Origin: Bacteroides sp.
GTDB taxonomy: Bacteria; Bacteroidota; Bacteroidia; Bacteroidales; Muribaculaceae
NCBI GenBank assembly: GCA_014801985.1
Contig: JAAVDD010000044.1
Coordinates: forward strand, 1 to 35,356
DNA: 35,356 nucleotides
Reading direction: 5' to 3'
Shown here in pieces: positions 8,088 through 16,657 of the stretch; the first letter of the stretch is position 1; the number at the start of each line of letters is the position of its first letter. Both the position numbers and the translations under genes were made by a program. Below the pieces are notes generated by a model that did no database searches, was not told the origin of the DNA, and saw only the letters and a program-made list of their open reading frames with translations.

Positions 8088-8460
8088 GTCTGTGATTTGA
8101 TTCTTTGTGATGATGATGTTTCTTGAATCTATTATGTAGGTATTGATGCAGATGTCCAGTTACAAGTAGCACCACAAGTATGGATACTACAGTTGCTACA
8201 GTAATTGGTACCCACTCTTTAGCGATCAAATCAAAATAAAGCATCAGAGCAACTCCCGGAGGAATAAAGAAAAATGCCATATTTGAAATTAAGAATTTAC
8301 AAACAGGCTTAATTGTTTCAGGTTTCACTATTTTGCGTTCAAGAAGAAGAGTGAGAATCAGCATTCCCAAGATGCTGCCAGGAATTCCCAAACCGGGAAT
8401 AAGGGCAAGCAGCTCCCCTAACGCAAGACATCCGAAGATTATTCCAAATTGTTTTGCCAT
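8077..8460 (-). CDS. lrgA: CidA/LrgA family inner-membrane protein with His-rich tail
   Basis: A 127-residue protein with four hydrophobic segments and the LrgA signature IPGLGIPGSILGMLILTLLL (about 22-41) and FFIPPGVALM (about 65-74). It is the expected partner of the overlapping lrgB gene. The cytoplasmic-type C-terminal tail is unusual: it has nine histidines in the last 25 residues, including an HHHH run, and could bind a metal. The gene has its own promoter at 8491-8522, divergent from the small membrane-protein gene. Confidence 0.92.
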   Translation of the reverse strand: MAKQFGIIFGCLALGELLALIPGLGIPGSILGMLILTLLLERKIVKPETIKPVCKFLISNMAFFFIPPGVALMLYFDLIAKEWVPITVATVVSILVVLLVTGHLHQYLHNRFKKHHHHKESNHRHGS

Positions 8461-8490
8461 CAGTATTTCTACATTCTATTGAAATTTGAG

Positions 8491-8522
8491 CAAAGTTAAC
8501 AATTAATCACTGTAGATACAAT
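8491..8522 (-). promoter_or_regulatory. Promoter of lrgAB
   Basis: On the minus strand, ATTG (8519-8522), 20 bp, then TAACTTTG (8491-8498), 30 bp from the lrgA start. This fits the Bacteroidetes promoter closely. Confidence 0.65.
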
Positions 8523-8543
8523 ATCCCATTAAATGATTTTTAT

Positions 8544-8551
8544 TAATTTTG
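8544..8551 (+). promoter_or_regulatory. Possible -7 element for the small membrane-protein gene
   Basis: TAATTTTG matches TAnnTTTG, but no clear TTTG lies 20 bp upstream. If used, transcription would begin near 8558, which excludes the ATG at 8533 and favours the ATG at 8593. Confidence 0.35.
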
Positions 8552-8592
8552 CAATTATAAAAGATGAATTGCATTCACAGAATATATCTCCT

Positions 8593-8772
8593 ATGTGGCT
8601 CCTGATACTAATTATAGTGGCTGTCTATGCCATTTTTCTATCGCCTGTTCAGCAAAGCCTGAATAAGATGATAAAGAATAGGAAACTCTATTTCTTAGCA
8701 AACTTTCTATTGGCGATTGTCGTCTTTCTTATTCTATTATATCTCTGTGAATATTTTAAGATTGATTTTTAA
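8593..8772 (+). CDS. Small two-helix membrane protein of unknown function
   Basis: A 59-residue protein starting MWLLILIIVAVYAIFL. Two hydrophobic helices (about 2-16 and 33-51) flank a short basic loop (LNKMIKNRKLYF). An in-frame ATG at 8533 would add 20 residues, but it lies upstream of a good -7 element (8544-8551), so I prefer the internal start. There is no family I recognise. It sits alone between divergent lrgAB and the thiamine operon promoter. Topology suggests an inner-membrane helper or a small lipid-embedded protein. Confidence 0.55.
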   Translation: MWLLILIIVAVYAIFLSPVQQSLNKMIKNRKLYFLANFLLAIVVFLILLYLCEYFKIDF

Positions 8773-8794
8773 TTTTTTTAAATCCAAAATAGAG

Positions 8795-8826
8795 TTTGGA
8801 AAATAGAGGGATAATGCGTAACTTTG
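8795..8826 (+). promoter_or_regulatory. Promoter of thiamine uptake operon
   Basis: TTTG (8795-8798), exactly 20 bp, then TAACTTTG (8819-8826). Transcription would start near 8833. A small hairpin (8838-8843 with 8850-8855) opens the leader before the riboswitch. Confidence 0.75.
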
Positions 8827-8878
8827 CAACCGCAAGCCGCTTGCTAAGACAAGCGTGAGTGCAAATTGAAATATTTAA

Positions 8879-8985
8879 ATTATAGGGGTGTTCAGCGCAA
8901 AAATTGATGGTAAGAGTGCCACAATAGCTGATCTGAGATCATACCCTTTGAACCTGATCCGGGTAATACCGGCGTAGAGAATAAT
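8879..8985 (+). promoter_or_regulatory. TPP (THI-element) riboswitch
   Basis: The leader carries the conserved thiamine-pyrophosphate aptamer parts in order: AGGGGTG on the 5' side, CTGAGAT (8933-8939) in the pyrimidine-binding arm, ACCCTTTGAACCTGATC (8943-8959), and GGTAATACCGGCGTAGAGA (8962-8980). The aptamer ends only about 5-10 bases before the ATG at 8990 and no terminator follows. Control is therefore probably by hiding the start region when TPP is bound. Boundaries are approximate. Confidence 0.95.
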
Positions 8986-8989
8986 AATT

Positions 8990-11227
8990 ATGAAAAAGAA
9001 AATTATTCCTATGGCATTTTCTGCCATAGGAGCATGCGGATTAAACCTTTCCGCAGAAACAGTTGAGCAGGAAGCAGATTCTCTTGCCACCCAGCTTCTT
9101 GAACTTGAAGTTGTTGCCAATCGAGCAACCTCAAAAACTCCGGTGGCTTTCACCAACATCTCTAAGGATGAGTTATTGAAAAGCAACGACGGCCGGGATA
9201 TCACCTACCTTCTTCAAGCCACTCCTTCCGTTATAACTACTTCAGATGCAGGCTCAGGCATCGGATACACATCTATGCGTGTACGTGGCACTGATGCATC
9301 ACGCATTAATGTTACAGCCAATGGCGTACCTATTAATGATGCGGAAAGCCATAGAGTATATTGGGTTAATATGCCCGACCTTGCATCTTCCCTTAGAGAT
9401 GTGCAAATCCAACGAGGCGCAGGAACTTCAACCAATGGCGCCGGTGCATTTGGAGCAAGTGTAAATATGATGACAGATGCTCCTTCTGAAAAATCATACG
9501 CAGAAGTTTCCGGCTCATACGGAATGTATAACACTAATCGTGAAACCCTCCGTGTAGGATCAGGGACTCTTGGTGAACATTGGAGTTTCGATGCACGGTT
9601 AAGCCATTTGGGTTCGGATGGCTATATCGAGAGAGCGACCTCTCAACTTTGGAGTTATTTCGGACAGGCTGCTTATAAATCTTATAATACTCAAATACGA
9701 TTGTTGGCATTTGGAGGAAAAGAAAAGACTTATATGGCATGGGACTATGCATCCAAAGAACAGATGGAAGAGTATGGCCGACGTTATAACCCTTGTGGTG
9801 AATATACAGATTCCGAGGGGAAGAGAGCCTATTATTCCGACCAAATGGATAATTTTATCCAACATCACTTCCAACTTCTACTTTCTCAACATCTTGGCGA
9901 TTATTTCTATCTTAATGCAGCACTTCACTATACCAATGATGACGGATATTATGATCAGTATAAAACCAGCCGTACTTTAGTAGAGTATGGTCTGTCTCCT
10001 TTCCTCAATGCTGAAGGAGAAGAAGTTAAGAAATCTGATTTGATCCGTATGAAATTCAATCAAAATCATTTTGGAGGTGCAAATGTTAATCTAACCTTCC
10101 GTAATGATCGCTGGAATGCCACATTCGGATTAGCCGGTTCTCAATTCTACGGACATCATTTCGGACAAATAAAATGGGTGAGAAATTATATGGGGCCCAT
10201 TAATCCTCTTCAACGGTATTATGACAACGCCGGACATAAGATGGATTTAAACAGCTTCCTCCGCACCACATATACAATAAACTCTTATCTTTCGGCTTTC
10301 GCCGACCTTCAGTTCCGTCATATCCGATACACTATAAAAGGAATTTCAGATAACTACGACTGGAATATTGGAAGCATGGCTCAACTGAATGTGAAAGAGA
10401 ACTGGAATTTTTTCAATCCGAAACTTGGCCTCAATTTCGAATATGGTAATCATAGGGCATTTGCATCATGGGCTGTGGCTCAAAAAGAACCCACACGCGA
10501 TAATTTCACTGACGCAAGTCCGGGGCAATATCCTAAGTCGGAATATCTAAATGATTTTGAATTAGGCTACACCTACTCAACATCTTTATTCAATGTAGGG
10601 GTTAATTTATACTATATGCTGTATAAGGATCAGCTTGTGGCAACCGGTGAATTATCAGACACAGGCAATGCTCTTACAGTCAACGTTCCTGACTCCTATC
10701 GTGCGGGAATCGAACTTCAAGGAGCCTTAAAACCATGTGATTGGTTTGATTGGACTATCAACATGACTTTCTCCCGCAATCGAATCAAGAATTTTGTGGA
10801 GTATATATATGAAGATGAATGGACAAATCCTATCACCATTGAATGTGGCGATACCCCCATTGCCTTTTCTCCCGATTTCATCCTCAACAATTCATTTAAT
10901 TTCCATGTGGCAGGGTTTGATGGGTCGCTAAATAGTCATTATGTTAGCAAGCAGTATCTAACAAATGCACATAGTGAGGAGGCTATACTCGATCCCTACT
11001 TTGTTAGTGATCTTCATTTGAGTTATACATTCAAAAAGGTTATTGGAATTAAAGAATTAAAGCTTGGATTCTCTATTTACAACATCTTTAATGAAAAATA
11101 CTTTAATAACGGATATGCAGGTGCCGGATATTATATGGATGGAGACCAACGTGTGATATATCGATATGCCGGCTACGCTGCCCAGGCCCCTGCTCATGTC
11201 ATGGGCACCGTCACTTTGAAATTCTAA
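8990..11227 (+). CDS. TonB-dependent receptor, probable thiamine importer
   Basis: A 745-residue outer-membrane receptor. The signal peptide ends near LSA (about residue 22). A TonB-box-like acidic stretch and the plug follow (VANRATSKTP near 43, LLQATPSVITTSDAG near 75-90, SMRVRGTDASRINVTANGVP, then a GAGAFGASVNMMT segment). The rest is a beta-barrel ending in MGTVTLKF. Substrate is assigned from control: the TPP riboswitch ends just before its ATG and a PnuC-type transporter follows 22 bp downstream. This is the OMR1/PnuT arrangement known for thiamine uptake in Bacteroides. The protein would bring thiamine or a close relative across the outer membrane. Confidence 0.93.
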   Translation: MKKKIIPMAFSAIGACGLNLSAETVEQEADSLATQLLELEVVANRATSKTPVAFTNISKDELLKSNDGRDITYLLQATPSVITTSDAGSGIGYTSMRVRGTDASRINVTANGVPINDAESHRVYWVNMPDLASSLRDVQIQRGAGTSTNGAGAFGASVNMMTDAPSEKSYAEVSGSYGMYNTNRETLRVGSGTLGEHWSFDARLSHLGSDGYIERATSQLWSYFGQAAYKSYNTQIRLLAFGGKEKTYMAWDYASKEQMEEYGRRYNPCGEYTDSEGKRAYYSDQMDNFIQHHFQLLLSQHLGDYFYLNAALHYTNDDGYYDQYKTSRTLVEYGLSPFLNAEGEEVKKSDLIRMKFNQNHFGGANVNLTFRNDRWNATFGLAGSQFYGHHFGQIKWVRNYMGPINPLQRYYDNAGHKMDLNSFLRTTYTINSYLSAFADLQFRHIRYTIKGISDNYDWNIGSMAQLNVKENWNFFNPKLGLNFEYGNHRAFASWAVAQKEPTRDNFTDASPGQYPKSEYLNDFELGYTYSTSLFNVGVNLYYMLYKDQLVATGELSDTGNALTVNVPDSYRAGIELQGALKPCDWFDWTINMTFSRNRIKNFVEYIYEDEWTNPITIECGDTPIAFSPDFILNNSFNFHVAGFDGSLNSHYVSKQYLTNAHSEEAILDPYFVSDLHLSYTFKKVIGIKELKLGFSIYNIFNEKYFNNGYAGAGYYMDGDQRVIYRYAGYAAQAPAHVMGTVTLKF

Positions 11228-11249
11228 TAATTTTTTCCTGAATTCACTT

Positions 11250-11849
11250 ATGTTCTTACAAGCAGTAGGTTTTATAGTCGGTCTATTATATTTATGGTGG
11301 GAGTATCATGCAGACAAGAAAGTTTGGATAGCATCCCTGATTATGCCGGCAATTTCAATGTGGATATACTTTTCAAAAGGATTATACGCAGATTTTGCAA
11401 TCAACATATATTATCTTGTAATTGCTATATATGGTTTCATGACATGGAGTCATAAGGAAGGGAAAAAGAATAAAAAACCGCTACCTATCTCCCACGCCTC
11501 TGTAAAGGTATGGGCAGGGGTAACGGTTGCATGTGCCATACTTTGGTATGGAATATGGTATATTCTATTCCATCTTACTGATTCCACCGTGCCTGTGGCA
11601 GACGCTTTTACCACGGCTCTCTCCATCGTAGGCCTTTGGATGATGGCCCGTAAATATGCCGAACAGTGGATTATCTGGATTGTTGTGGATGTAGTTTGCA
11701 GCGTACTTTATTTTTATAAGGATATCCCTTTTTATGGAATCCTATATGCACTATACACAGTCGTCGCCTTTTTTGGATACGCAAAATGGCTCCGCCTTAT
11801 GCAAGATCAGCAGGATTCAGAGGCGTCATGTGATAACCCAAAGCATTAA
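11250..11849 (+). CDS. pnuT: PnuC/PnuT family inner-membrane vitamin transporter, probably thiamine
   Basis: A 199-residue protein with about seven membrane helices and the PnuC-like pattern of Trp-rich segments (LYLWWEYHADKKVWIAS near 17-31, YGFMTWSH near 63, and QWIIWIVVDVVCSVLYFYKD near 137-156). In the nicotinamide-riboside members this last motif shapes the substrate pocket. The riboswitch context points to thiamine (PnuT) rather than nicotinamide riboside. It shares the operon with the TonB receptor. The last 15 or so residues lie antisense to the end of a convergent gene. The third gene often found in this operon, thiamine pyrophosphokinase, is absent here. Confidence 0.9.
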   Translation: MFLQAVGFIVGLLYLWWEYHADKKVWIASLIMPAISMWIYFSKGLYADFAINIYYLVIAIYGFMTWSHKEGKKNKKPLPISHASVKVWAGVTVACAILWYGIWYILFHLTDSTVPVADAFTTALSIVGLWMMARKYAEQWIIWIVVDVVCSVLYFYKDIPFYGILYALYTVVAFFGYAKWLRLMQDQQDSEASCDNPKH

Positions 11850-12360
11850 GCTCCATAGCTACTCCCATCAGATAAAGCTGATGAAGTCCTGCCTCATAAG
11901 CCCTGACCGCCTCAGCGGTGCCAGGCTCTATCCCTGAATGGTGCATTGCACTCAGGACTCTTGCAGCACACTCCCCGACCACTGAACTTGTCTTCTCGGC
12001 TTCTTCCTCCGAAAGACCAAGAACATCATAGAGGACATAATCATCAAGATTATCATATCCTTTTGCATCGCGAAGACGGAGATAGATTTTTTCACCTCCT
12101 TCTTCGCTATATTTTATCCAGTCCTCATCCCAATACTTGGCCAGTGCCATTCCTATGAACATTATCCAGCCCATAGAAACCAATGGATAATCAGTAAACT
12201 CTTTTACCCCATCAGGGAGATATGCACTCTCGATCACGGGCCACATCTCATCTAAATCAGGACATTCAGGCATTTTTTCATCCATACGTCCAACGCCAAC
12301 AAGGAAACGGTGGAGATCGGTCTTAATCTCTTCTTCAAATTTTTTAATATCCATAATCAT
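11797..12360 (-). CDS. Acidic soluble hypothetical protein
   Basis: A 187-residue protein, strongly acidic, mostly predicted helical, with no signal peptide and no membrane segment beyond a short WIMFIGMALAKYW stretch. An ATG at 12354 (MDIKKFEEE) is an equally good start. I recognise no family and see no catalytic motif. The even codon pattern and a purine-rich ribosome-site-like AAGGAAAAAG 5' of the start support a real gene. Its last 53 bp overlap the end of pnuT on the other strand. Upstream, at 12377-12436, a 19-codon open frame lies in the leader. Confidence 0.82.
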   Translation of the reverse strand: MIMDIKKFEEEIKTDLHRFLVGVGRMDEKMPECPDLDEMWPVIESAYLPDGVKEFTDYPLVSMGWIMFIGMALAKYWDEDWIKYSEEGGEKIYLRLRDAKGYDNLDDYVLYDVLGLSEEEAEKTSSVVGECAARVLSAMHHSGIEPGTAEAVRAYEAGLHQLYLMGVAMELNALGYHMTPLNPADLA

Positions 12361-12497
12361 AAATATTTCTTTTTCCTTATAACGTTTTTGGAAGAATTTT
12401 TGTTAATTCATCTTTCTCATCGTCTGAAAATATCATCCTTGGATTGATACAGGGAATATTTATTTTTTAACATATTTTTAGCGAACTCAATATTTTA

Positions 12498-12539
12498 TGG
12501 ATTGCAAATGATATTTCTCTTTGTTATCTTTGCAATCCA
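12498..12539. repeat. 11-bp perfect inverted repeat enclosing the dnaE promoter
   Basis: TGGATTGCAAA (12498-12508) and its exact complement (12529-12539) are separated by 20 bp. The left arm contains the -33 TTG and the right arm ends in the -7 TTTG, so a dimeric regulator bound here would cover both elements. Confidence 0.7.
12501..12532 (+). promoter_or_regulatory. Promoter of dnaE
   Basis: ATTG (12501-12504), 20 bp, TATCTTTG (12525-12532), then a leader of about 15 bases before the ATG at 12555. Good match to TTG-N20-TAnnTTTG. Confidence 0.75.
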
Positions 12540-12554
12540 AATAAAAAAGGATTT

Positions 12555-15500
12555 ATGGCTAACCCCTCATTTACACATTTACATGTGCATTCGCAATATA
12601 GTTTGCTCGATGGTAAAGCCTCCATTCCGGAACTTGTGGATAAAGCTATCAACGACGGAATGAGAGGGATTGCCCTTACCGATCATGGTAATATGTTCGG
12701 GATAAAGGAGTTTTTCAATTACTGTGAAAAAGTTAACGGCAGGCTACCCGAAGATCAGAAATTCAAACCGATCATCGGATGTGAGATGTATGTTGCTAAA
12801 GAAAGTAAGTTTGAAAAAAAAGATAAGCGCGATAACGGCTATCATCTTATTGTGCTCGCAAAAAACGAGAAGGGCTATCATAATTTGGTAAAGCTTGTGA
12901 GTCGTGCATGGACAGACGGTTATTACTATAAACCACGTACCGACCGGGAGGATCTGGCAAAATATCACGAGGGACTAATCGTATGTTCTGCTTGTCTTGG
13001 TGGAGAAGTGCCCCAGTTTATAATGCACGATGACCTTAAGGCTGCTGAAGAGAGGGTAAAATGGTATAAATCTGTTTTCGGAGATGACTATTACTTGGAA
13101 CTGCAGCGTCACCAGACCTTCAAAGAGAATGCCAACCGAGAGGTTTTTGTTGAGCAACAAAAAGTGAATGAGCAATTGATGCGCCTGTCGAAGAAACTGG
13201 ATATTAAAGTTGTCGCCACCAATGATGTCCATTTCACTTACGAAGACGACGCCGAAGCACATGATCGACTGATATGCGTGTCTATGCAGAAGACATTTTC
13301 TGAGCCACGTATGCACTACACTAAACAGGAATGGCTCAAGACACCGGAAGAGATGGCCGAAATTTTCAAGGATATACCGGAAGCATTGGAAAACACCATG
13401 GAAATCCTTGACAAGGTTGAGACGTACACTATCAACCATGCCCCCATCATGCCATTCTATGAAATACCCAAGGAATTTGGAACAGAGGAGGAATATCGAA
13501 GTCGCATCACTGAGAAAGAACTTTTTGATGAGTTCACTCAGGATGAGAACGGGAATGTTGTGCTCTCTCAGGAAGAGGCTGAAAAGAAAATTACTCGTTT
13601 AGGAGGATACGACAAACTATATCGAATAAAATTCGAGGCTGATTATCTTTCTAAGCTCGCGCTCGAAGGAGCGAAAGAGAGATATGGTGATCCTTTGCCG
13701 GAGGAAGTTGCCGAACGTATTAAGTTCGAACTATATATAATGAAGACCATGGGATTCCCTGGCTACTTCCTTATAGTGCAAGATTTTATCAATGTCGGGC
13801 GCAAGAAACTCGGTGTAAGCGTAGGCCCCGGCCGTGGATCAGCGGCCGGAAGTGCTGTTGCATACTGTCTTGGTATTACGCAAGTGGATCCCATCAAGTA
13901 TGATCTTCTTTTTGAGCGATTCCTAAATCCCGACCGTATTTCTCTTCCTGATATCGATGTGGATTTTGATGATGACGGACGCTACGAAGTGCTAAAATAT
14001 GTCACCCAAAAATATGGAGAGGAAAAAGTAGCTCATATCATTACCTACCAAACCATGGCTACTAAAATGGCTATCAAAGATGTTGCAAAGGTTTTGGAGG
14101 TGCCATTGAGTGAGGCCAATCGTCTTGCCAAGCTTGTCCCGGATCGTCTTAGTGATAAGGATGGTAAATCTCAGAAGATCAATTTTAAAAACCTCCTGAA
14201 ATACTGTGACGAATTTGCAGCAGAGAAAAGTAGTCCGAATGAAGGTATCCGCGAGACAATGAAATATGCCCAGCAGCTTGAAGGGAATATTCGTGGGACG
14301 GGTATACATGCGTGTGGTGTGATTATTTCTCGCGATGATATCACTGATTGGGTGCCTGTGGCAATGGCTACGGATGCAGACGGAAGTAAGGTGATTTCCA
14401 CCCAATATGAGGGTAGTGTGATTGAAGATACAGGGCTCATCAAAATGGACTTCCTTGGATTGAAGACACTTTCCATTATAAAGGAAACCCTTATCAACAT
14501 CAAGAACACTCGTGGATTTGATCTTGATATTGATAATATACCTCTTGATGACAAGGCTACATATGATCTATACTGTAAGGGTAATACCACCTCGACATTC
14601 CAGTTCGAAAGTGCCGGTATGCAGAAATATCTGCGTGAACTTCAGCCCTCTAAATTCGAAGATCTTATCGCGATGAATGCCCTATATCGTCCAGGGCCTA
14701 TGGATTATATTCCTTCCTTTATAGCGCGTAAACATGGCGACGAACCCATTGAATATGACATTCCTATCATGTCAAAATACCTTGAGGAGACATACGGTAT
14801 CTGTGTATATCAGGAACAGGTGATGCTTCTCTCTCGTCTTCTTGCTAATTTCACGCGAGGGGAATCCGATATGCTTCGTAAGGCAATGGGTAAGAAGCTA
14901 ATCGATAAAATGCAGAAACTAAAGGTAAAATTTATCGATCAAGGTAAAGCAAACGGATATGAAGAGAAAACTCTTGATAAGATCTGGGCTGACTGGGAGA
15001 AGTTTGCTTCCTATGCATTCAATAAAAGTCATGCCACATGCTACTCATGGGTGGCATATCAGACAGGCTATCTAAAGGCTAATTTCCCTGCTGAATATAT
15101 GGCCGGGGTGATGAGCCGTAACCTTGCATCTGCGGATAAGATTAAGGTTGTGATGGATGAATGCAGGAGAATGGGATTATTGGTCAAAGGTCCGGATATT
15201 AATGAATCGGTTGAGAAGTTCGGTGTGAACCATAAAGGTGAGATTCGTTTCGGATTAGCAGCTGTAAAAGGTGTAGGAGTCAATGCTGTCTCTGCAATTA
15301 TTCATGAAAGAAAGGTCAATGGACCATTTAAGGATATATACGACTTTGTAGAGCGCGTGAATCTAAATGCTTGTAACAGGAGTGCAATAGAAAACCTCGC
15401 CATGGCTGGTGCATTTGATTGTTTCAACCTTCCGAGGGAAGCGTTTGTTTCTCTTGTAGGAGATAATACATGGGCAGATCATCTGGTAAAATATGGGCAG

Positions 15501-16253
15501 AATGTGCAGAAAGATAAAAATTCTCTCCAGATGTCATTGTTCGGCGACGTGGAGGTAATCGAGACAAGTAAACCTCCATTGCCTGAATATATGCCATGGA
15601 GTCGCCTTGCTCTTTTGGATAAGGAGAAGGAATTGGTCACCATGTATCTCTCAGCTCATCCTCTTGATCCCTATTGGATGGAGTTAAATTATGAATGCAA
15701 TCATCCTTGCGAAGGATTAAAAACAGAGCTTGATAAAGCAGAGCCCGGAACCAAGTTAACTATCGGTGGCCTGGTTACAAAAGTAACTGAGAGAATGTCA
15801 AAGAGAGGTAACCCTTTCACTATTGTAGAGATCGAAGACTTTACAGGTAAGGGTGAAATTGCATTGTTCGGCCCTAACCATAAAGCACATGCCTCAAAAT
15901 TCAAAGAGGGTGAGGCTTGCTTGATAAAACTGTCATTTTTACAAGGTAGGTTTGATAGCTCCCGTGTGGATATGCAGGTGGAGGTGAAACAGTTGGATCA
16001 AATAAAGGGCAAAGTGGCGAATTCAGTGACTCTGACGCTTAATATTAATGAGGATAACCGGGACCTTTTCAGCGAATTGGAAAGTTATAAGGATATGAAG
16101 CGCCCAGGTGATTTATTTGTGGAGCTCTTTGATTCAAAATCGCGCCAGAGGGTAAAGGTTCATGCTCGAAAAAGAGTCTCTATCGACAAGGAATTCATTG
16201 AAATTCTAAAGAGACATGAAAGCTCCTTCAAAGTAATGACGCATGAAGCGTAA
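12555..16253 (+). CDS. dnaE: DNA polymerase III alpha subunit
   Basis: The replicative polymerase catalytic subunit, 1232 residues, within the family's usual size. The N-terminal PHP domain opens with HLHVHSQYSLLDG (8-20), with ALTDHGNMFG near 40. The polymerase core has GPGRGSAAGS (about 424-433) and the catalytic aspartates in PDIDVDFDDDGR (465-476). TGIHACGVIIS and the ALYRPGPMDYIP and FNKSHATCYSWVAYQTGYLK motifs of the palm/fingers follow. A tandem helix-hairpin-helix region near 900-935 and an OB-fold near 1000-1080 (TIGGLVTKVTERMSKRGNP) come next. The start is 15-20 bases after its promoter. Thioredoxin follows 44 bp downstream. Confidence 0.98.
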   Translation: MANPSFTHLHVHSQYSLLDGKASIPELVDKAINDGMRGIALTDHGNMFGIKEFFNYCEKVNGRLPEDQKFKPIIGCEMYVAKESKFEKKDKRDNGYHLIVLAKNEKGYHNLVKLVSRAWTDGYYYKPRTDREDLAKYHEGLIVCSACLGGEVPQFIMHDDLKAAEERVKWYKSVFGDDYYLELQRHQTFKENANREVFVEQQKVNEQLMRLSKKLDIKVVATNDVHFTYEDDAEAHDRLICVSMQKTFSEPRMHYTKQEWLKTPEEMAEIFKDIPEALENTMEILDKVETYTINHAPIMPFYEIPKEFGTEEEYRSRITEKELFDEFTQDENGNVVLSQEEAEKKITRLGGYDKLYRIKFEADYLSKLALEGAKERYGDPLPEEVAERIKFELYIMKTMGFPGYFLIVQDFINVGRKKLGVSVGPGRGSAAGSAVAYCLGITQVDPIKYDLLFERFLNPDRISLPDIDVDFDDDGRYEVLKYVTQKYGEEKVAHIITYQTMATKMAIKDVAKVLEVPLSEANRLAKLVPDRLSDKDGKSQKINFKNLLKYCDEFAAEKSSPNEGIRETMKYAQQLEGNIRGTGIHACGVIISRDDITDWVPVAMATDADGSKVISTQYEGSVIEDTGLIKMDFLGLKTLSIIKETLINIKNTRGFDLDIDNIPLDDKATYDLYCKGNTTSTFQFESAGMQKYLRELQPSKFEDLIAMNALYRPGPMDYIPSFIARKHGDEPIEYDIPIMSKYLEETYGICVYQEQVMLLSRLLANFTRGESDMLRKAMGKKLIDKMQKLKVKFIDQGKANGYEEKTLDKIWADWEKFASYAFNKSHATCYSWVAYQTGYLKANFPAEYMAGVMSRNLASADKIKVVMDECRRMGLLVKGPDINESVEKFGVNHKGEIRFGLAAVKGVGVNAVSAIIHERKVNGPFKDIYDFVERVNLNACNRSAIENLAMAGAFDCFNLPREAFVSLVGDNTWADHLVKYGQNVQKDKNSLQMSLFGDVEVIETSKPPLPEYMPWSRLALLDKEKELVTMYLSAHPLDPYWMELNYECNHPCEGLKTELDKAEPGTKLTIGGLVTKVTERMSKRGNPFTIVEIEDFTGKGEIALFGPNHKAHASKFKEGEACLIKLSFLQGRFDSSRVDMQVEVKQLDQIKGKVANSVTLTLNINEDNRDLFSELESYKDMKRPGDLFVELFDSKSRQRVKVHARKRVSIDKEFIEILKRHESSFKVMTHEA

Positions 16254-16297
16254 ATTTGTAAATTCAATATAAGTGTATTTCACTAAATATAATTATT

Positions 16298-16615
16298 ATG
16301 GCAATAGCATTCACAGATCAGACAGCCAAAGAGGCTATCGAATCAGGAAAAGTAGTGGTAATCGATTTCTGGGCCACATGGTGTGGTCCGTGTCTAAAGC
16401 TTGGTCCCGTTGTGGAGGAGCTTGCTGAAAAATACGGCGACAAAGCAGTCATCGGTAAAATCAACATCGACGAGGAATCAGATATCGTAATGGAAAATCG
16501 CATCCGTAGCGTTCCAACCGTTTTATTCTTCAAAAACGGTGAAGTGGCTGCAAGAAGCGTAGGCCTCGTGAAACTTGATGAGCTTGAGGCTAAGCTCCTT
16601 CCTCTTCTTGACTAA
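16298..16615 (+). CDS. trxA: Thioredoxin
   Basis: At 105 residues this is standard for TrxA, with the active site WCGPC (28-32) after FWAT. The cis-proline loop is SVPTVLFFKNGE, and there is no signal peptide, so it is cytoplasmic. It reduces disulfides using electrons from thioredoxin reductase (not in the window). It lies 44 bp behind dnaE in the same direction. TAAATTTG overlaps the dnaE stop (16251-16258) and could be a -7 element, but no TTTG lies 20 bp upstream. Confidence 0.96.
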   Translation: MAIAFTDQTAKEAIESGKVVVIDFWATWCGPCLKLGPVVEELAEKYGDKAVIGKINIDEESDIVMENRIRSVPTVLFFKNGEVAARSVGLVKLDELEAKLLPLLD

Positions 16616-16657
16616 TCCAATAATAGGTAAAGTCTAAGCAAATAATGACTTTGACAT

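Noticed and set aside
16629..16652. Weak 6-bp inverted repeat between trxA and the NlpC/P60 gene
   Set aside because: The stem is short, the loop 12 bases, and there is no T-run; not enough for a terminator call.
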